From positions 1 through 38,141 of the forward strand of contig NZ_JAQGIZ010000159.1 of the NCBI RefSeq assembly GCF_028290885.1: a DNA stretch of 38,141 nt. The letters run 5' to 3'. Every line of letters begins with the position of its first letter. Within the stretch, counting starts at the first letter, position 1. The DNA is from Phenylobacterium sp. Its GTDB lineage: Bacteria > Pseudomonadota > Alphaproteobacteria > Caulobacterales > Caulobacteraceae. The notes under the pieces are model-generated. The model ran no database searches. It had not been told where the DNA came from and worked only from the letters and a program-made list of their open reading frames with translations. The translations under genes were made by a program, and so were the position numbers. Shown here piece by piece: positions 8,507 to 17,852 of the stretch.

Positions 8507-9388
8507 ATGCTCTGGATCCTCCTGACGGCCGCGGCCGCGCCGGTGCAGGTGGCGCGCAACGCCCTGCAGCGGGGGCTGGTAGGCGACGCCGGGCCGTGGG
8601 GCGCGACCCTGGTGCGCTTCCTGTTCGGCCTGCCGTTCTCGCTGGCGATCTTCGCGGCCGTGGCGCTGGCGACGCCCGAGGCCGTCCCCAACCCATCGTC
8701 GCGGTTCCTGACGGCCGTGGCGGCGGGCGCGCTGAGCCAGGTCGGGGCGACGGCGGCGTTGCTCATGGCGATGCGGACATCCGGCTTCGCGGTCGCCAGC
8801 TTCATGCAGCAGTCTTCGCTGCCGCTTGGGGCCCTGATGGGATTCTTCGTGTTCGGCGACCGGATGAGCGTCGTGCAGTGGACGGGCCTCGCCGCCACGA
8901 CGGTCGCGCTGCTGGCGCTGTCCTGGCCGTCGCGAACCCAGGCGACAGGAAAGGCGGCTGGGTCGCTCTATGGGCTGGCCTCCGGCCTCGCCTTCGCCGT
9001 GGCGCTGAACGCCTATCGCCAAGCCGGCCTCGCGCTTGAGCCCGCGCATCCGATCTACTCGGCGACCGCCGCGCTCTGTCTCGCCCAGGCCCTGCAGTCG
9101 CTGGTGATGGTCCTGCTGCTCGCGGTGATCCGCCCTGGCGCGTTGCGGGCGGTCGGCGCTTCGTGGCGGACTTCGCTCGGCGCCGGCTTCTTCGGCACGG
9201 CGGCGTCGGCCTGCTGGTTCAGCGCCTTGGCCCTGGCGCCTGCCGGGCAGGTGAGAGCAATTGGCGTGATCGAAGGACCGATAGCCGCCGCAGCGGGTCG
9301 CCGGCTCTTCAAGGAGCGGCTGTCCATCCGCCAATGGGCGGGCGGCGCACTGGCGGCCTTGGGCGTCGTGATGACCGCGCTCGGTTGA
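8507..9388 (+). CDS. EamA/DMT-superfamily permease
   Basis: A 293-residue membrane protein with about ten hydrophobic segments and two EamA repeats (residues 1-135 and 145-293). The C-terminal repeat ends with the usual pattern of a conserved acidic switch (RLFKERLSIRQWAGGALAALGVV), and the first has FVFGDRMSVVQWTGLAATTVALL at the equivalent place, showing the internal duplication. The family exports or imports metabolites such as amino acids; the substrate is unknown. The start ATG at 8507 lies 15 bp beyond the repeat element. The next gene (ABC ATPase) starts 57 bp on and is probably separate. Confidence 0.88.
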   Translation: MLWILLTAAAAPVQVARNALQRGLVGDAGPWGATLVRFLFGLPFSLAIFAAVALATPEAVPNPSSRFLTAVAAGALSQVGATAALLMAMRTSGFAVASFMQQSSLPLGALMGFFVFGDRMSVVQWTGLAATTVALLALSWPSRTQATGKAAGSLYGLASGLAFAVALNAYRQAGLALEPAHPIYSATAALCLAQALQSLVMVLLLAVIRPGALRAVGASWRTSLGAGFFGTAASACWFSALALAPAGQVRAIGVIEGPIAAAAGRRLFKERLSIRQWAGGALAALGVVMTALG

Positions 9389-9445
9389 ACGTTGAGGCCG
9401 GCGCGACGGTCCGCCATAGTCCCCCCGTCAATCGGGGATATCTCA

Positions 9446-10195
9446 GTGACCGACGCGCTTACGATCCGCGGTCTTTCCAAGACCTTCGGCGGCAAGGTCG
9501 CTGTCGACAACCTCTCGATCAGCGTCGGGGCCGGCGAACTCTACGCCCTCTTGGGCCCCAACGGCGCGGGCAAGACCACCACGCTGCGGATGGTCGCGGG
9601 TCTCCTGAAGCCCAACGCCGGCGACATAGAGGTGTTCGGCCACAATGTGCTGACCGAGCCCGCGGCCGCCAAGCAGGTGATCGCCTGGGCGCCGGACGAG
9701 CCCATGCTCTACGATCGCCTTACCCCCCTGGAATACCTGGACTTCGTAGCCGGCCTGTGGGGCGTCGATCCGAAGGTGTCCATGGCCCGCGCCGAGGAGC
9801 TGCTGCGCTGGCTGGGGCTCTGGGACAATCGCGCCGAGCGCTGCGAGAGCTTCTCACGCGGCATGAAACAGAAGACCGCGCTGGCCGGCGCCTTGATCCA
9901 CGATCCGCGCCTCCTGATCCTCGACGAGCCGCTGACCGGACTCGACGCCGCCGTCGCCCGCCAGGTGAAGGACCTGCTGCAAGAGCGGGTGAAGGGCGGC
10001 GCCACGGTGATCCTGACCACCCACATCCTGGAGGTCGCCGAGCGGATGGCCGACCGAATCGGCATCATCCAGAACGGCCGGCTGCTCGCCGACGGCACGC
10101 TTGATGAGCTCCGCGCCCAGAGCGGCGAGGGCCGCGCCACCCTGGAGGACGTGTTCCTCGACCTGGTGGGCGGGGCCGCGGACGCCGCGGCGTGA
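9446..10195 (+). CDS. ABC transporter ATP-binding protein (ABC-2 exporter type)
   Basis: A 249-residue nucleotide-binding subunit. Seen: Walker A GPNGAGKT near 39-46, signature ESFSRGMKQK near 139-148 (a variant of LSGGQ), Walker B LLILDEPLTGLD near 160-171, and the switch His in TTHILE. GTG at 9446 is taken as the start because GGGGA lies about 8 bp upstream; a TTG 18 codons earlier (9392) is possible. Its stop overlaps the GTG of the next gene (GTGA, 10192-10195), so the pair forms one exporter. The family (CcmA/NatA-like) exports drugs, lipids or ions; the substrate is not evident. Confidence 0.93.
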   Translation: MTDALTIRGLSKTFGGKVAVDNLSISVGAGELYALLGPNGAGKTTTLRMVAGLLKPNAGDIEVFGHNVLTEPAAAKQVIAWAPDEPMLYDRLTPLEYLDFVAGLWGVDPKVSMARAEELLRWLGLWDNRAERCESFSRGMKQKTALAGALIHDPRLLILDEPLTGLDAAVARQVKDLLQERVKGGATVILTTHILEVAERMADRIGIIQNGRLLADGTLDELRAQSGEGRATLEDVFLDLVGGAADAAA

Positions 10196-11745
10196 TCGCC
10201 GCCCCCGGCTCGACGCTCTGGCTGCTGCGCTACGAGCTGCTGCTATCCTGGCGCCGGATGATGCAGCGGCGCGGCCGCGGGCGCTTCGCGAGGATATGGC
10301 TCACCGCCATCCTGCCGCTGATCCTGCTCTGCAGCGCGGGCCTGCCGCTGGGTTTCGTCCTGCGCGGCAAGCAGGTTCCGATCGTCCCCGTGACCAGCCT
10401 GGTCGCCGCCGCGGCCCTGGTCATGCTCTTCACCCTGATGCTGTCGCAGACGCTGGGCGCGGCGGTGGACGCCCTCTACGAACGCGGCGACCTCGACCTG
10501 CTGTTCTCCTCGCCGCTCCCGCCGCGCAAGGCGCTGACGGCGCGCTTCCTGTCGGTGGCGGTCGGAGCCTTCGGCATCTTCGGCATGATCCTGACGCCGA
10601 TCCTGCTGCCGATCGCGGTGATGGGGCATCCAAGCTGGCTCGCGGCCATCCTGGTGCTGTTCTGCGTGGCGCTGGCGGCCAGCGGCGTGGGCCTGCTGCT
10701 GGCGGCAGGGCTGTTCCGGCTGATCGGGCCCAGGCGGACGCGCACGGTGGGGCAGGTGCTGGCCGCCCTGATCGGCGCCGCCTTCTTCCTGGTCGCCCAG
10801 GCGCGCAACATCCTGGGCGGACCCCAGACCGCCACCCTGGCGGCGACCGTCGTCAAGCTGTCGCACGATCCGCGTTTCCACGCGCCGCCCGGACTGAGCT
10901 GGCCGCTCCGCGCCCTGCTGGGCGAGCCCCTGCCGCTGCTCGCCGCCTTCGGTGTCAGCGGCGCGATCTTCCTGACCGCAAATCAGCTCCTGGGCGCCCG
11001 CTTCGCCGCCGACGCCGCGGCTGCCGCAGGCGTGGGAACCGCCGGACGCGCCCGCGCCCGCCGTGCGGGACCCGTGCGGTTCGCCGCCACCGCCTTCACC
11101 GCCACCCTGGTGAAGGAGCTGCGCCTGATCGCCCGCGACCCGGCGCTGATCGCCCAGGTGATGCTGCGGGTGCTCTACATGATCCCGCTCGCCTTCGTCC
11201 TGCTGCGCCAGGCCCGGAACGGGCAGAGCGTCTTCCTGCCCGGCAGCGCCGCGGCGCTCAGCCTGCTGGCGAGCCAGGTAGCGGGCAGCCTGGCCTGGAT
11301 CACCATCTCCGCGGAGGACGCGCCGGATCTGCTGAGCTGCGCGCCGACCCCGATCCGCACCCTGCGGCGGGCCAAGATCGCCGCGGCGATCCTGCCGGTG
11401 GCGGCGATGCTGGCGCCCCTGCTGCTGCCGCTGGCGGTGTTCGCGCCGTTGACCGCTCTGGCCGCCACCTTGGGCTGCGCGGCGTCGATGACCATGGCGG
11501 CGCTGATGAACCTGTGGTGGCAGCGGCCGGGCAAGCGCAGTGAGATGCGCCGCCAGCGCGCGTCGGCCTGGTACGTCACCCTGGCGGAGCTCGTGCTGGG
11601 CCTGCTGATCGCTGCGGCCACCGCGCTCGTCGCCGCGGGCCTGTTCGGCTGGGCCCTGATCCCGGCAGTGCTGGCCCTGGCCGGCGTCCTGATGCTCAGC
11701 CGCACCGACGCCCAGATCGCCCAGGCGCTCCGCGCCGCGAGCTGA
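10192..11745 (+). CDS. ABC-2 type permease subunit
   Basis: A 517-residue membrane protein translated from GTG at 10192, overlapping the ATPase stop by 4 bases. About twelve hydrophobic stretches are visible (for example 41-58, 70-90, 118-140, 145-168, 177-198, 380-410, 420-445 and 470-505). The segment ERGDLDLLFSSPLPPRKALTAR near 98-118 is the cytoplasmic loop typical of this family that docks on the ATPase, and it recurs as DLLSCAPTPIRTLRRAK in the second half, so the protein is a fused two-repeat permease. The substrate is unknown. The following modE gene starts 77 bp later with its own promoter and is not part of the exporter unit. Confidence 0.87.
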   Translation: MIAAPGSTLWLLRYELLLSWRRMMQRRGRGRFARIWLTAILPLILLCSAGLPLGFVLRGKQVPIVPVTSLVAAAALVMLFTLMLSQTLGAAVDALYERGDLDLLFSSPLPPRKALTARFLSVAVGAFGIFGMILTPILLPIAVMGHPSWLAAILVLFCVALAASGVGLLLAAGLFRLIGPRRTRTVGQVLAALIGAAFFLVAQARNILGGPQTATLAATVVKLSHDPRFHAPPGLSWPLRALLGEPLPLLAAFGVSGAIFLTANQLLGARFAADAAAAAGVGTAGRARARRAGPVRFAATAFTATLVKELRLIARDPALIAQVMLRVLYMIPLAFVLLRQARNGQSVFLPGSAAALSLLASQVAGSLAWITISAEDAPDLLSCAPTPIRTLRRAKIAAAILPVAAMLAPLLLPLAVFAPLTALAATLGCAASMTMAALMNLWWQRPGKRSEMRRQRASAWYVTLAELVLGLLIAAATALVAAGLFGWALIPAVLALAGVLMLSRTDAQIAQALRAAS

Positions 11746-11762
11746 GCCGAGCTGCGGCCTGC

Positions 11763-11790
11763 GTGACAAGCGGCAAATCGCTGCTAGGGT
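11763..11790 (+). promoter_or_regulatory. Candidate modE promoter
   Basis: GTGACA (11763-11768), a 16-bp gap, and TAGGGT (11785-11790) resemble a sigma-70 -35/-10 pair (5 of 6 and 3 of 6 matches). The predicted transcription start, near 11797, falls inside the ModE-like palindrome. Confidence 0.45.
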
Positions 11791-11816
11791 CGTTATGTAG
11801 TCCGCCAACATAACGA
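11790..11816. promoter_or_regulatory. ModE-type operator at modE
   Basis: Perfect 9-bp inverted repeat TCGTTATGT - N9 - ACATAACGA. Half-sites of the form CGTTATrT / AyATAACG are those bound by molybdate-loaded ModE in E. coli. It lies 6 bp before the GTG of the modE gene and covers the likely transcription start and ribosome-binding site, so binding should repress modE. Confidence 0.8.
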
Positions 11817-11822
11817 GGCGCC

Positions 11823-12626
11823 GTGGTTTCCCCGCAGCTGCTCAACGCCGCGCTCTCCCTGCGCCGGGGCGAGGGGCCCCGCGTCGGCGCCGAGCGCATC
11901 GCCCTGCTCGATGCGCTGGACGAACTGGGCTCGATCCGCGCCGCGGCCGCGCGCGTGGGCCTGAGCTACAAGGCGGCCTGGGACGCGGTGCAGGCGCTGA
12001 ACAACCTCTTCGAGGCGCCGCTGGTGATCGCCCGCGCCGGCGGCCGCCACGGGGGAGCCGCCGAGCTGGCGCCCGCCGGACGCGCGGTCGTCGCCGCCTT
12101 CCACCGCGTCGAGTTTGAATTGGCCGAGGTGATGGACCGCCTCGAACGGGGACTCGCCGGCGCGCCCGCGGATGACATCGGCCGGCTTTTCTGGAGCCTC
12201 GGCATGCAGACCAGCGCCCGTAACGCCCTTCGCGGGACCGTCACCCACATCACCGATGGCGCGGTCAACGCCGAGGTGAGCCTGGCGGTCGCGGGCGGCG
12301 TCGAGATCGTGGCCATCGTCACCCGCGAAAGCGTGGGGGCCCTACACTTGGCGGTCGGCCGGCCGGCCATCGCGCTCATCAAGTCGAGTTTCGTGGTGCT
12401 GGCCAAGGGCGAGGGGCTGGTGACCTCGGCGCGCAACCAGATCGGCGGCGTGGTCGCCCGCCGGGTCGACGGGGCGGTCTCCAGCGAGATCACCCTCGAC
12501 ATCGCCGAGGGCAAGACGCTGACCGCCACCATCACCCGCGAAAGCGCCGAGGCGATGGACCTGACGGAAGGCGAACGGGTGGTGGCCCTGGTCAAAGCGC
12601 CGCACGTCATCCTGGCCGTGGAATAG
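11823..12626 (+). CDS. modE: ModE-type molybdate-responsive regulator
   Basis: A 267-residue LysR-like HTH fused to a di-Mop (TOBE) molybdate sensor. The winged HTH is at about 25-100 (GSIRAAAARVGLSYKAAWDAV is the recognition region). The two Mop repeats are at about 130-195 and 200-267; each starts with SARN and carries a TRES segment (VTRESVGAL and ITRESAEAM), evidence of internal duplication. Molybdate binding makes ModE repress molybdate uptake genes. Start GTG at 11823, with GAGG just upstream. The operator at 11790-11816 implies autoregulation. Unusually, no modABC or molybdopterin gene is present here; the ABC genes upstream are ABC-2 exporter genes, not a molybdate importer. Confidence 0.92.
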   Translation: MVSPQLLNAALSLRRGEGPRVGAERIALLDALDELGSIRAAAARVGLSYKAAWDAVQALNNLFEAPLVIARAGGRHGGAAELAPAGRAVVAAFHRVEFELAEVMDRLERGLAGAPADDIGRLFWSLGMQTSARNALRGTVTHITDGAVNAEVSLAVAGGVEIVAIVTRESVGALHLAVGRPAIALIKSSFVVLAKGEGLVTSARNQIGGVVARRVDGAVSSEITLDIAEGKTLTATITRESAEAMDLTEGERVVALVKAPHVILAVE

Positions 12627-13960
<1,334 letters not shown>

Positions 13961-14031
13961 TCCCAGCGAGTCTCTGCTAGCTCGGGTGGCGGCGGGGGCT
14001 GTCGCAACACCGCTGGAATGAGGCGCCTCAA

Positions 14032-15342
14032 GTGTCCTTAAGGGACAATCCGCTTGGTGAACTGAAGGTCCCCCTGACCTGGGCGGGCGCCATCGCGCTC
14101 GTCGTGGCGGCCGTGGCGGCCACCGCCATCCTGATCGCCGACCGGCGAGAGACCTTCAAGGCGGAAGCCTATGGCGCGACGCGGCGAGCCAGCGACACGG
14201 TGCTGGCGCCGGTGGGCGACGTCCTGGCCGCGCCCGGCCGCTGGACGGGGGCGGGCGTCGACACCGTCCGCGACTACTTCGGCGCGGCGTCCGAAAACCG
14301 GCAGCTGAAATCCGAGCTGAAGGAGATGCGCCAGTGGCGCGACGTCGCGATCGCGCTCAAGAACGAGAATGAGCGCTACCGCACGCTCCTGGGACTGAAG
14401 ACCGACCCGCCGATCCCGATGGCCGCCGCGCGGATCGTCACCGATTCCAGGGGCCCCTTCGCCGACACCCGGCTGGCCAACGCCGGCAGCGAGCGCGGCG
14501 TGAAGGCGGGCAATCCGGTGATGAGCGAAAACGGCCTGGTGGGCCGGGTGATCGGGGTGACCGAAGGCGTGAGCCGCGTGCTCCTGCTCACCGACATTGC
14601 CTCGCGCACGCCGGTGATGATCGACCGGACCAACGCGCGCGCCATCCTGACCGGCGACGGCGGGCCGAACCCTCGCCTCGACTATCTGCGCGGCCGAGAT
14701 CCGCTACGCCAGGGCGACCGGGTGCTGACCTCCGGCGACGGCGGGGTGCTGCCGCGCGGCCTGCCGGTGGGAACCGCGGTGAGGGGCCTCGACGGCCGCT
14801 GGCGGGTAGTGCTGGCCTCGGACCGCGCGCCCATCGACTTCGTGCGCATCCTGCTGTTCGAGGACTTCACCCAGGTGGCGAACCTCAAGGCGCTGAACCA
14901 GATGCAGGTCCCGCCGCCGACCGGCGGCCCCGGAACCACGCCGGTCACGCCTCCGAAGCCCGCGGCGCCGGTTGAGACCAAGGCGGCGACTCCCGACGGG
15001 GCTGCGACGGCGTCGCCTTCGAAGCCGGGTGCGGCCAAGACCGAACCTTTGACCGAGGCGGCCAAGCCGACAGTCAGGGCGCCGACCTCCAAGCCGAAGA
15101 CAGACGACAGCGCGTCGCCGAAGCCGGCGCCTTCCAAGCCCGCGGCGGCCAAAGCCCCTGAGGCGTCGGCGTCCAAGGTCGCCGCATCGAAAACGACGGC
15201 CTCGACGGGCGGAGCTCCCAGGGCCGAACCCTCGAAGAGCGCCGCCTCCACGGTGACGGCGTCCAAGCCCTCGCCGGCTGCGCCAGGCGCCGCGCCGAAG
15301 CCGGTGAAGCCTAAGCCCCTCGCCGCCGAGGCCGTTCCTTGA
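14032..15342 (+). CDS. mreC: Rod shape-determining protein MreC, with long C-terminal tail
   Basis: Periplasmic scaffold of the elongasome that contacts and activates PBP2. 436 residues from GTG 14032 (GAGG 8 bp upstream). One membrane anchor at about 17-36; a coiled coil at about 85-118 (ENRQLKSELKEMRQ); then the two beta-barrel MreC core (about 128-285), with PVMSENGLVGRV and VLTSGDGGVLPRGLPVG as family hallmarks. From about residue 292 to the end is a roughly 145-residue low-complexity tail of Ala, Pro, Lys, Ser and Thr with recurring SKP/PKP units, probably disordered in the periplasm; E. coli MreC ends soon after the core. Its TGA overlaps the TTG start of mreD. Confidence 0.95.
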   Translation: MSLRDNPLGELKVPLTWAGAIALVVAAVAATAILIADRRETFKAEAYGATRRASDTVLAPVGDVLAAPGRWTGAGVDTVRDYFGAASENRQLKSELKEMRQWRDVAIALKNENERYRTLLGLKTDPPIPMAAARIVTDSRGPFADTRLANAGSERGVKAGNPVMSENGLVGRVIGVTEGVSRVLLLTDIASRTPVMIDRTNARAILTGDGGPNPRLDYLRGRDPLRQGDRVLTSGDGGVLPRGLPVGTAVRGLDGRWRVVLASDRAPIDFVRILLFEDFTQVANLKALNQMQVPPPTGGPGTTPVTPPKPAAPVETKAATPDGAATASPSKPGAAKTEPLTEAAKPTVRAPTSKPKTDDSASPKPAPSKPAAAKAPEASASKVAASKTTASTGGAPRAEPSKSAASTVTASKPSPAAPGAAPKPVKPKPLAAEAVP

Positions 15343-15848
15343 GCGGCGCGCGGCCCCTCGAGCCCTGGCGATGGCTTGGCGTGCCGATGGTGCAGGCGAT
15401 CGCCGCCACCATCCTGTTCGGCATCCCATTGCGCGTCTTCGGTCTCCAGCTGCCGGAGCCGATCTTCCCGATGGCGCTGGCGTTTGCCTGGGCGGTGATC
15501 CGGCCCTCGGTGCTGGCGCCCTTTGGCGTACTGCTGATGGGCCTGTTCCTCGACATCTTCTGGGGCGGCCCGCTTGGCCTGTGGGCGATCTGCCTGCTCA
15601 TCGCCTACGGCGGCGCGCTGGCCGGACGCAGCATGATGGCCGGCCAGAACCGGGCGATCCTGTGGGCCTGGTACGGGCTGACCACCGCCACGGCCATGGT
15701 CGCGGGCTACCTCTTCGTGATGCTGGATTCCAAGTCGACGCCGGGCCTGATCCCGATGGCTTGGCAATTCCTCGCCACAATCGTGCTTTATCCCTTTTCA
15801 CAACGGCTGATCGACCTCTTCGAGGATGCCGACGTGAGGTTCCGCTAG
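15339..15848 (+). CDS. mreD: Rod shape-determining membrane protein MreD
   Basis: A 169-residue protein with about five transmembrane segments (near 17-35, 42-60, 64-86, 108-128 and 135-155). MreD is an integral partner of MreC in the elongasome. The pattern GVLLMGLFLDIFWGGPLGLWA matches the family core (G-x-L-x-D-x2-x-G-x-P-L-G). TTG at 15339 is chosen because it overlaps the mreC stop (TTGA) and gives a normal length; position in the mre operon supports the call. Confidence 0.9.
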   Translation: MSGARPLEPWRWLGVPMVQAIAATILFGIPLRVFGLQLPEPIFPMALAFAWAVIRPSVLAPFGVLLMGLFLDIFWGGPLGLWAICLLIAYGGALAGRSMMAGQNRAILWAWYGLTTATAMVAGYLFVMLDSKSTPGLIPMAWQFLATIVLYPFSQRLIDLFEDADVRFR

Positions 15849-15857
15849 GGGCGGGCG

Positions 15858-17852
15858 ATGGCTGAACCCTCCATCTTCTTCGCCGAGGTCAACGAGCGGC
15901 AGGGCGTCTTCCACCGCCGGGCCTTCCTGCTGGGCGGCTTCGCGGGCGTGGGCCTGCTGGCGCTCGGCGGCCGGCTGGCGCACCTGCAGCTGATCGAGAC
16001 CCAGCGCTACGAGAAGCTGTCGGCCTCCAATCAGTTCAACTTCAAGCTGACCCCGCCGCCGCGCGGCCTGATCGTCGACCGCAACGGCGTGGTGCTGGCC
16101 TCCAACCGCCCGAACTTCCGGCTGATGGTGGCCAAGGACAAGGGGATGGATCCCAAGGCCACCCTGAAGACGCTCGCCGAGTTCGTGCCGCTCGACGACG
16201 CCCGCCAGACCCGCCTGCTGAGGGACATCTCCAACGCCCCGCGCCGGTCGCCCATCCAGGTCATGGAGGACATGAGCTGGGAACAGTTCAGCGCCATCAA
16301 CATCCGCGCGCCGGAGCTGCCGGGCGTCACCGCCGACATGGGCGAGGTCAGGGTCTATCCCTACGGCGGCGCCTTCGCCCACGTGATCGGCTATGTGGCC
16401 AAGGTCAACAAGGTCGACCTGACGCCGACCGGGCCCAACTCCGAACCGATCCTGCTGAACCCCGGCTTCCGCATCGGCCGCCAGGGCGTCGAGCAGGCCT
16501 TCGACCTCGAGTTGCGCGGCAAGCCCGGCGCCCAGAAGGTCGAGGTCGACGCCAACGGCCACGAGGTCTCCACCGACCCGGCCGGCGACATCAAGGCGAT
16601 CCCCGGCAAGGAGATCGTGCTCACCCTCGACGCCGACATCCAGAACCGCGCCATGGAGGTGTTCGGCGACCAGTCGGGCGCCGCCGTGATGATGGACTGC
16701 CGCAACGGCGACATCCTCTGCATGTTCTCCGGCCCGAGCTTCGACGCCAACCGCTTCGTCCGTGGGCTGACCGGGGCGGAGTACCGGGCGCTCGCGCAAT
16801 ACGAGCGCAAGCCGTTGTTCAACAAGGCGCTCACCGCCACCTATCCGCCGGGCTCCACCTTCAAGACCATGGTGGCGCTGGCGGCGCTGGAGAACGGCTA
16901 CGACCCCAAGACCGTCCACGTCTGCAACAAGGTCTGGTTCTGGGGGGGGCGGCCTTGGCATTGTGACCAGGTTCATGGCGCGCAGGACCTTCACTCGGCG
17001 ATCGCCACCTCCTGCGACATCTACTTCTATCAGTGCGCGCTTGCGGTCGGGCCGGACAAGATCGCCAAGGTGGCCCGCGGATTCGGTCTGGGCGAGATCT
17101 TCGACATCGGCATCCCGGGACAGAAAAAAGGTCTGGTGCCGGACACCGCCTACAAGCGCCGCACCTTCCCGAAGGACCCGGTCTGGCATCCCGGCGAGAC
17201 GCCGAGCATGGGCATCGGCCAGGGCTACACCCACCTCAATCCGCTGCAGCTTTGCGTGCAGGCGGCGCGCTTGGCCAACGGACGCAAGGCGCTGCACCCG
17301 CGCCTGATCAGGTCCATCGGCGGCGTGGCGCAGCCGTCCGGCGCGGCCTTCGGCGACCTGCCGTTCAACCCGGAACACATCGATTTCGTCCGTAACGGCA
17401 TGGCGGCCGTGACGGGCGCCGCCGGCGAGCACATCGCTAAAGCTACCGGCGCCGGCGCCGCGGCCGACCTCGGCCTTGGGCCGATCAAGATGGCCGGCAA
17501 GACCGGCACCGCCCAGTCCCGGGGCTACAGCGGCGGCACCGGTGCGCACGGCGCGGTCGGCGAGTGGGCGCTGCGCGACCATGCTTGGTTCATCTGCTAC
17601 GCGCCCTACGACGAACCCCGCTACGCCATGAGCGTGCTGGTCGAGCACGGCGGCTTCGGCGCCGGCGCCGCGGCGCCGCGGGCGCGCGAGATCATGCGGG
17701 TTGCCCTCCTCAAGGATCCGGAAATCAGGGCGAAGATCGAACGACCCATGCCGATGCCGGAAATCCCCGCAGGACCGGGCAACGGCGACGTCGTCCCCGA
17801 CCTGCCGCCCGAGCCGATCGACCCCGCCGCTCAGACCGGAACGCCCACATGA
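15858..17852 (+). CDS. mrdA: Penicillin-binding protein 2 (elongation transpeptidase)
   Basis: Class B PBP of the elongasome; cross-links lateral wall peptidoglycan with RodA. 664 residues. N-terminal anchor at about 21-42; pedestal domain (PPPRGLIVDRNG at 66-77, GRQGVEQAFDLELRG near 207-221); transpeptidase motifs STFK (S333-K336, with S333 the acylated serine), SCD (385-387, where PBP2 enzymes often have SxD instead of SxN), and KTGT (548-551). The C-terminal tail after about 620 is Pro-rich. The essential gene contains a run of eight Gs at 16942-16949, in frame. Its TGA overlaps the rodA ATG (ATGA). Confidence 0.97.
   Translation: MAEPSIFFAEVNERQGVFHRRAFLLGGFAGVGLLALGGRLAHLQLIETQRYEKLSASNQFNFKLTPPPRGLIVDRNGVVLASNRPNFRLMVAKDKGMDPKATLKTLAEFVPLDDARQTRLLRDISNAPRRSPIQVMEDMSWEQFSAINIRAPELPGVTADMGEVRVYPYGGAFAHVIGYVAKVNKVDLTPTGPNSEPILLNPGFRIGRQGVEQAFDLELRGKPGAQKVEVDANGHEVSTDPAGDIKAIPGKEIVLTLDADIQNRAMEVFGDQSGAAVMMDCRNGDILCMFSGPSFDANRFVRGLTGAEYRALAQYERKPLFNKALTATYPPGSTFKTMVALAALENGYDPKTVHVCNKVWFWGGRPWHCDQVHGAQDLHSAIATSCDIYFYQCALAVGPDKIAKVARGFGLGEIFDIGIPGQKKGLVPDTAYKRRTFPKDPVWHPGETPSMGIGQGYTHLNPLQLCVQAARLANGRKALHPRLIRSIGGVAQPSGAAFGDLPFNPEHIDFVRNGMAAVTGAAGEHIAKATGAGAAADLGLGPIKMAGKTGTAQSRGYSGGTGAHGAVGEWALRDHAWFICYAPYDEPRYAMSVLVEHGGFGAGAAAPRAREIMRVALLKDPEIRAKIERPMPMPEIPAGPGNGDVVPDLPPEPIDPAAQTGTPT

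Noticed and set aside
10243..11811. 522-codon minus-strand open frame
   Set aside because: It is the mirror of the ABC-2 permease gene. The product is Gln/Arg/His-rich low complexity without domains.
9446..12626. Reading the ABC genes plus modE as a molybdate uptake operon
   Set aside because: The ABC genes are an ABC-2 exporter pair (no periplasmic binding protein, no ModB-like permease), and modE has its own promoter-like sequence and operator.
15798..17648. 616-codon minus-strand open frame
   Set aside because: Antisense to mrdA, which has all transpeptidase motifs; no recognisable domain in the mirror frame.
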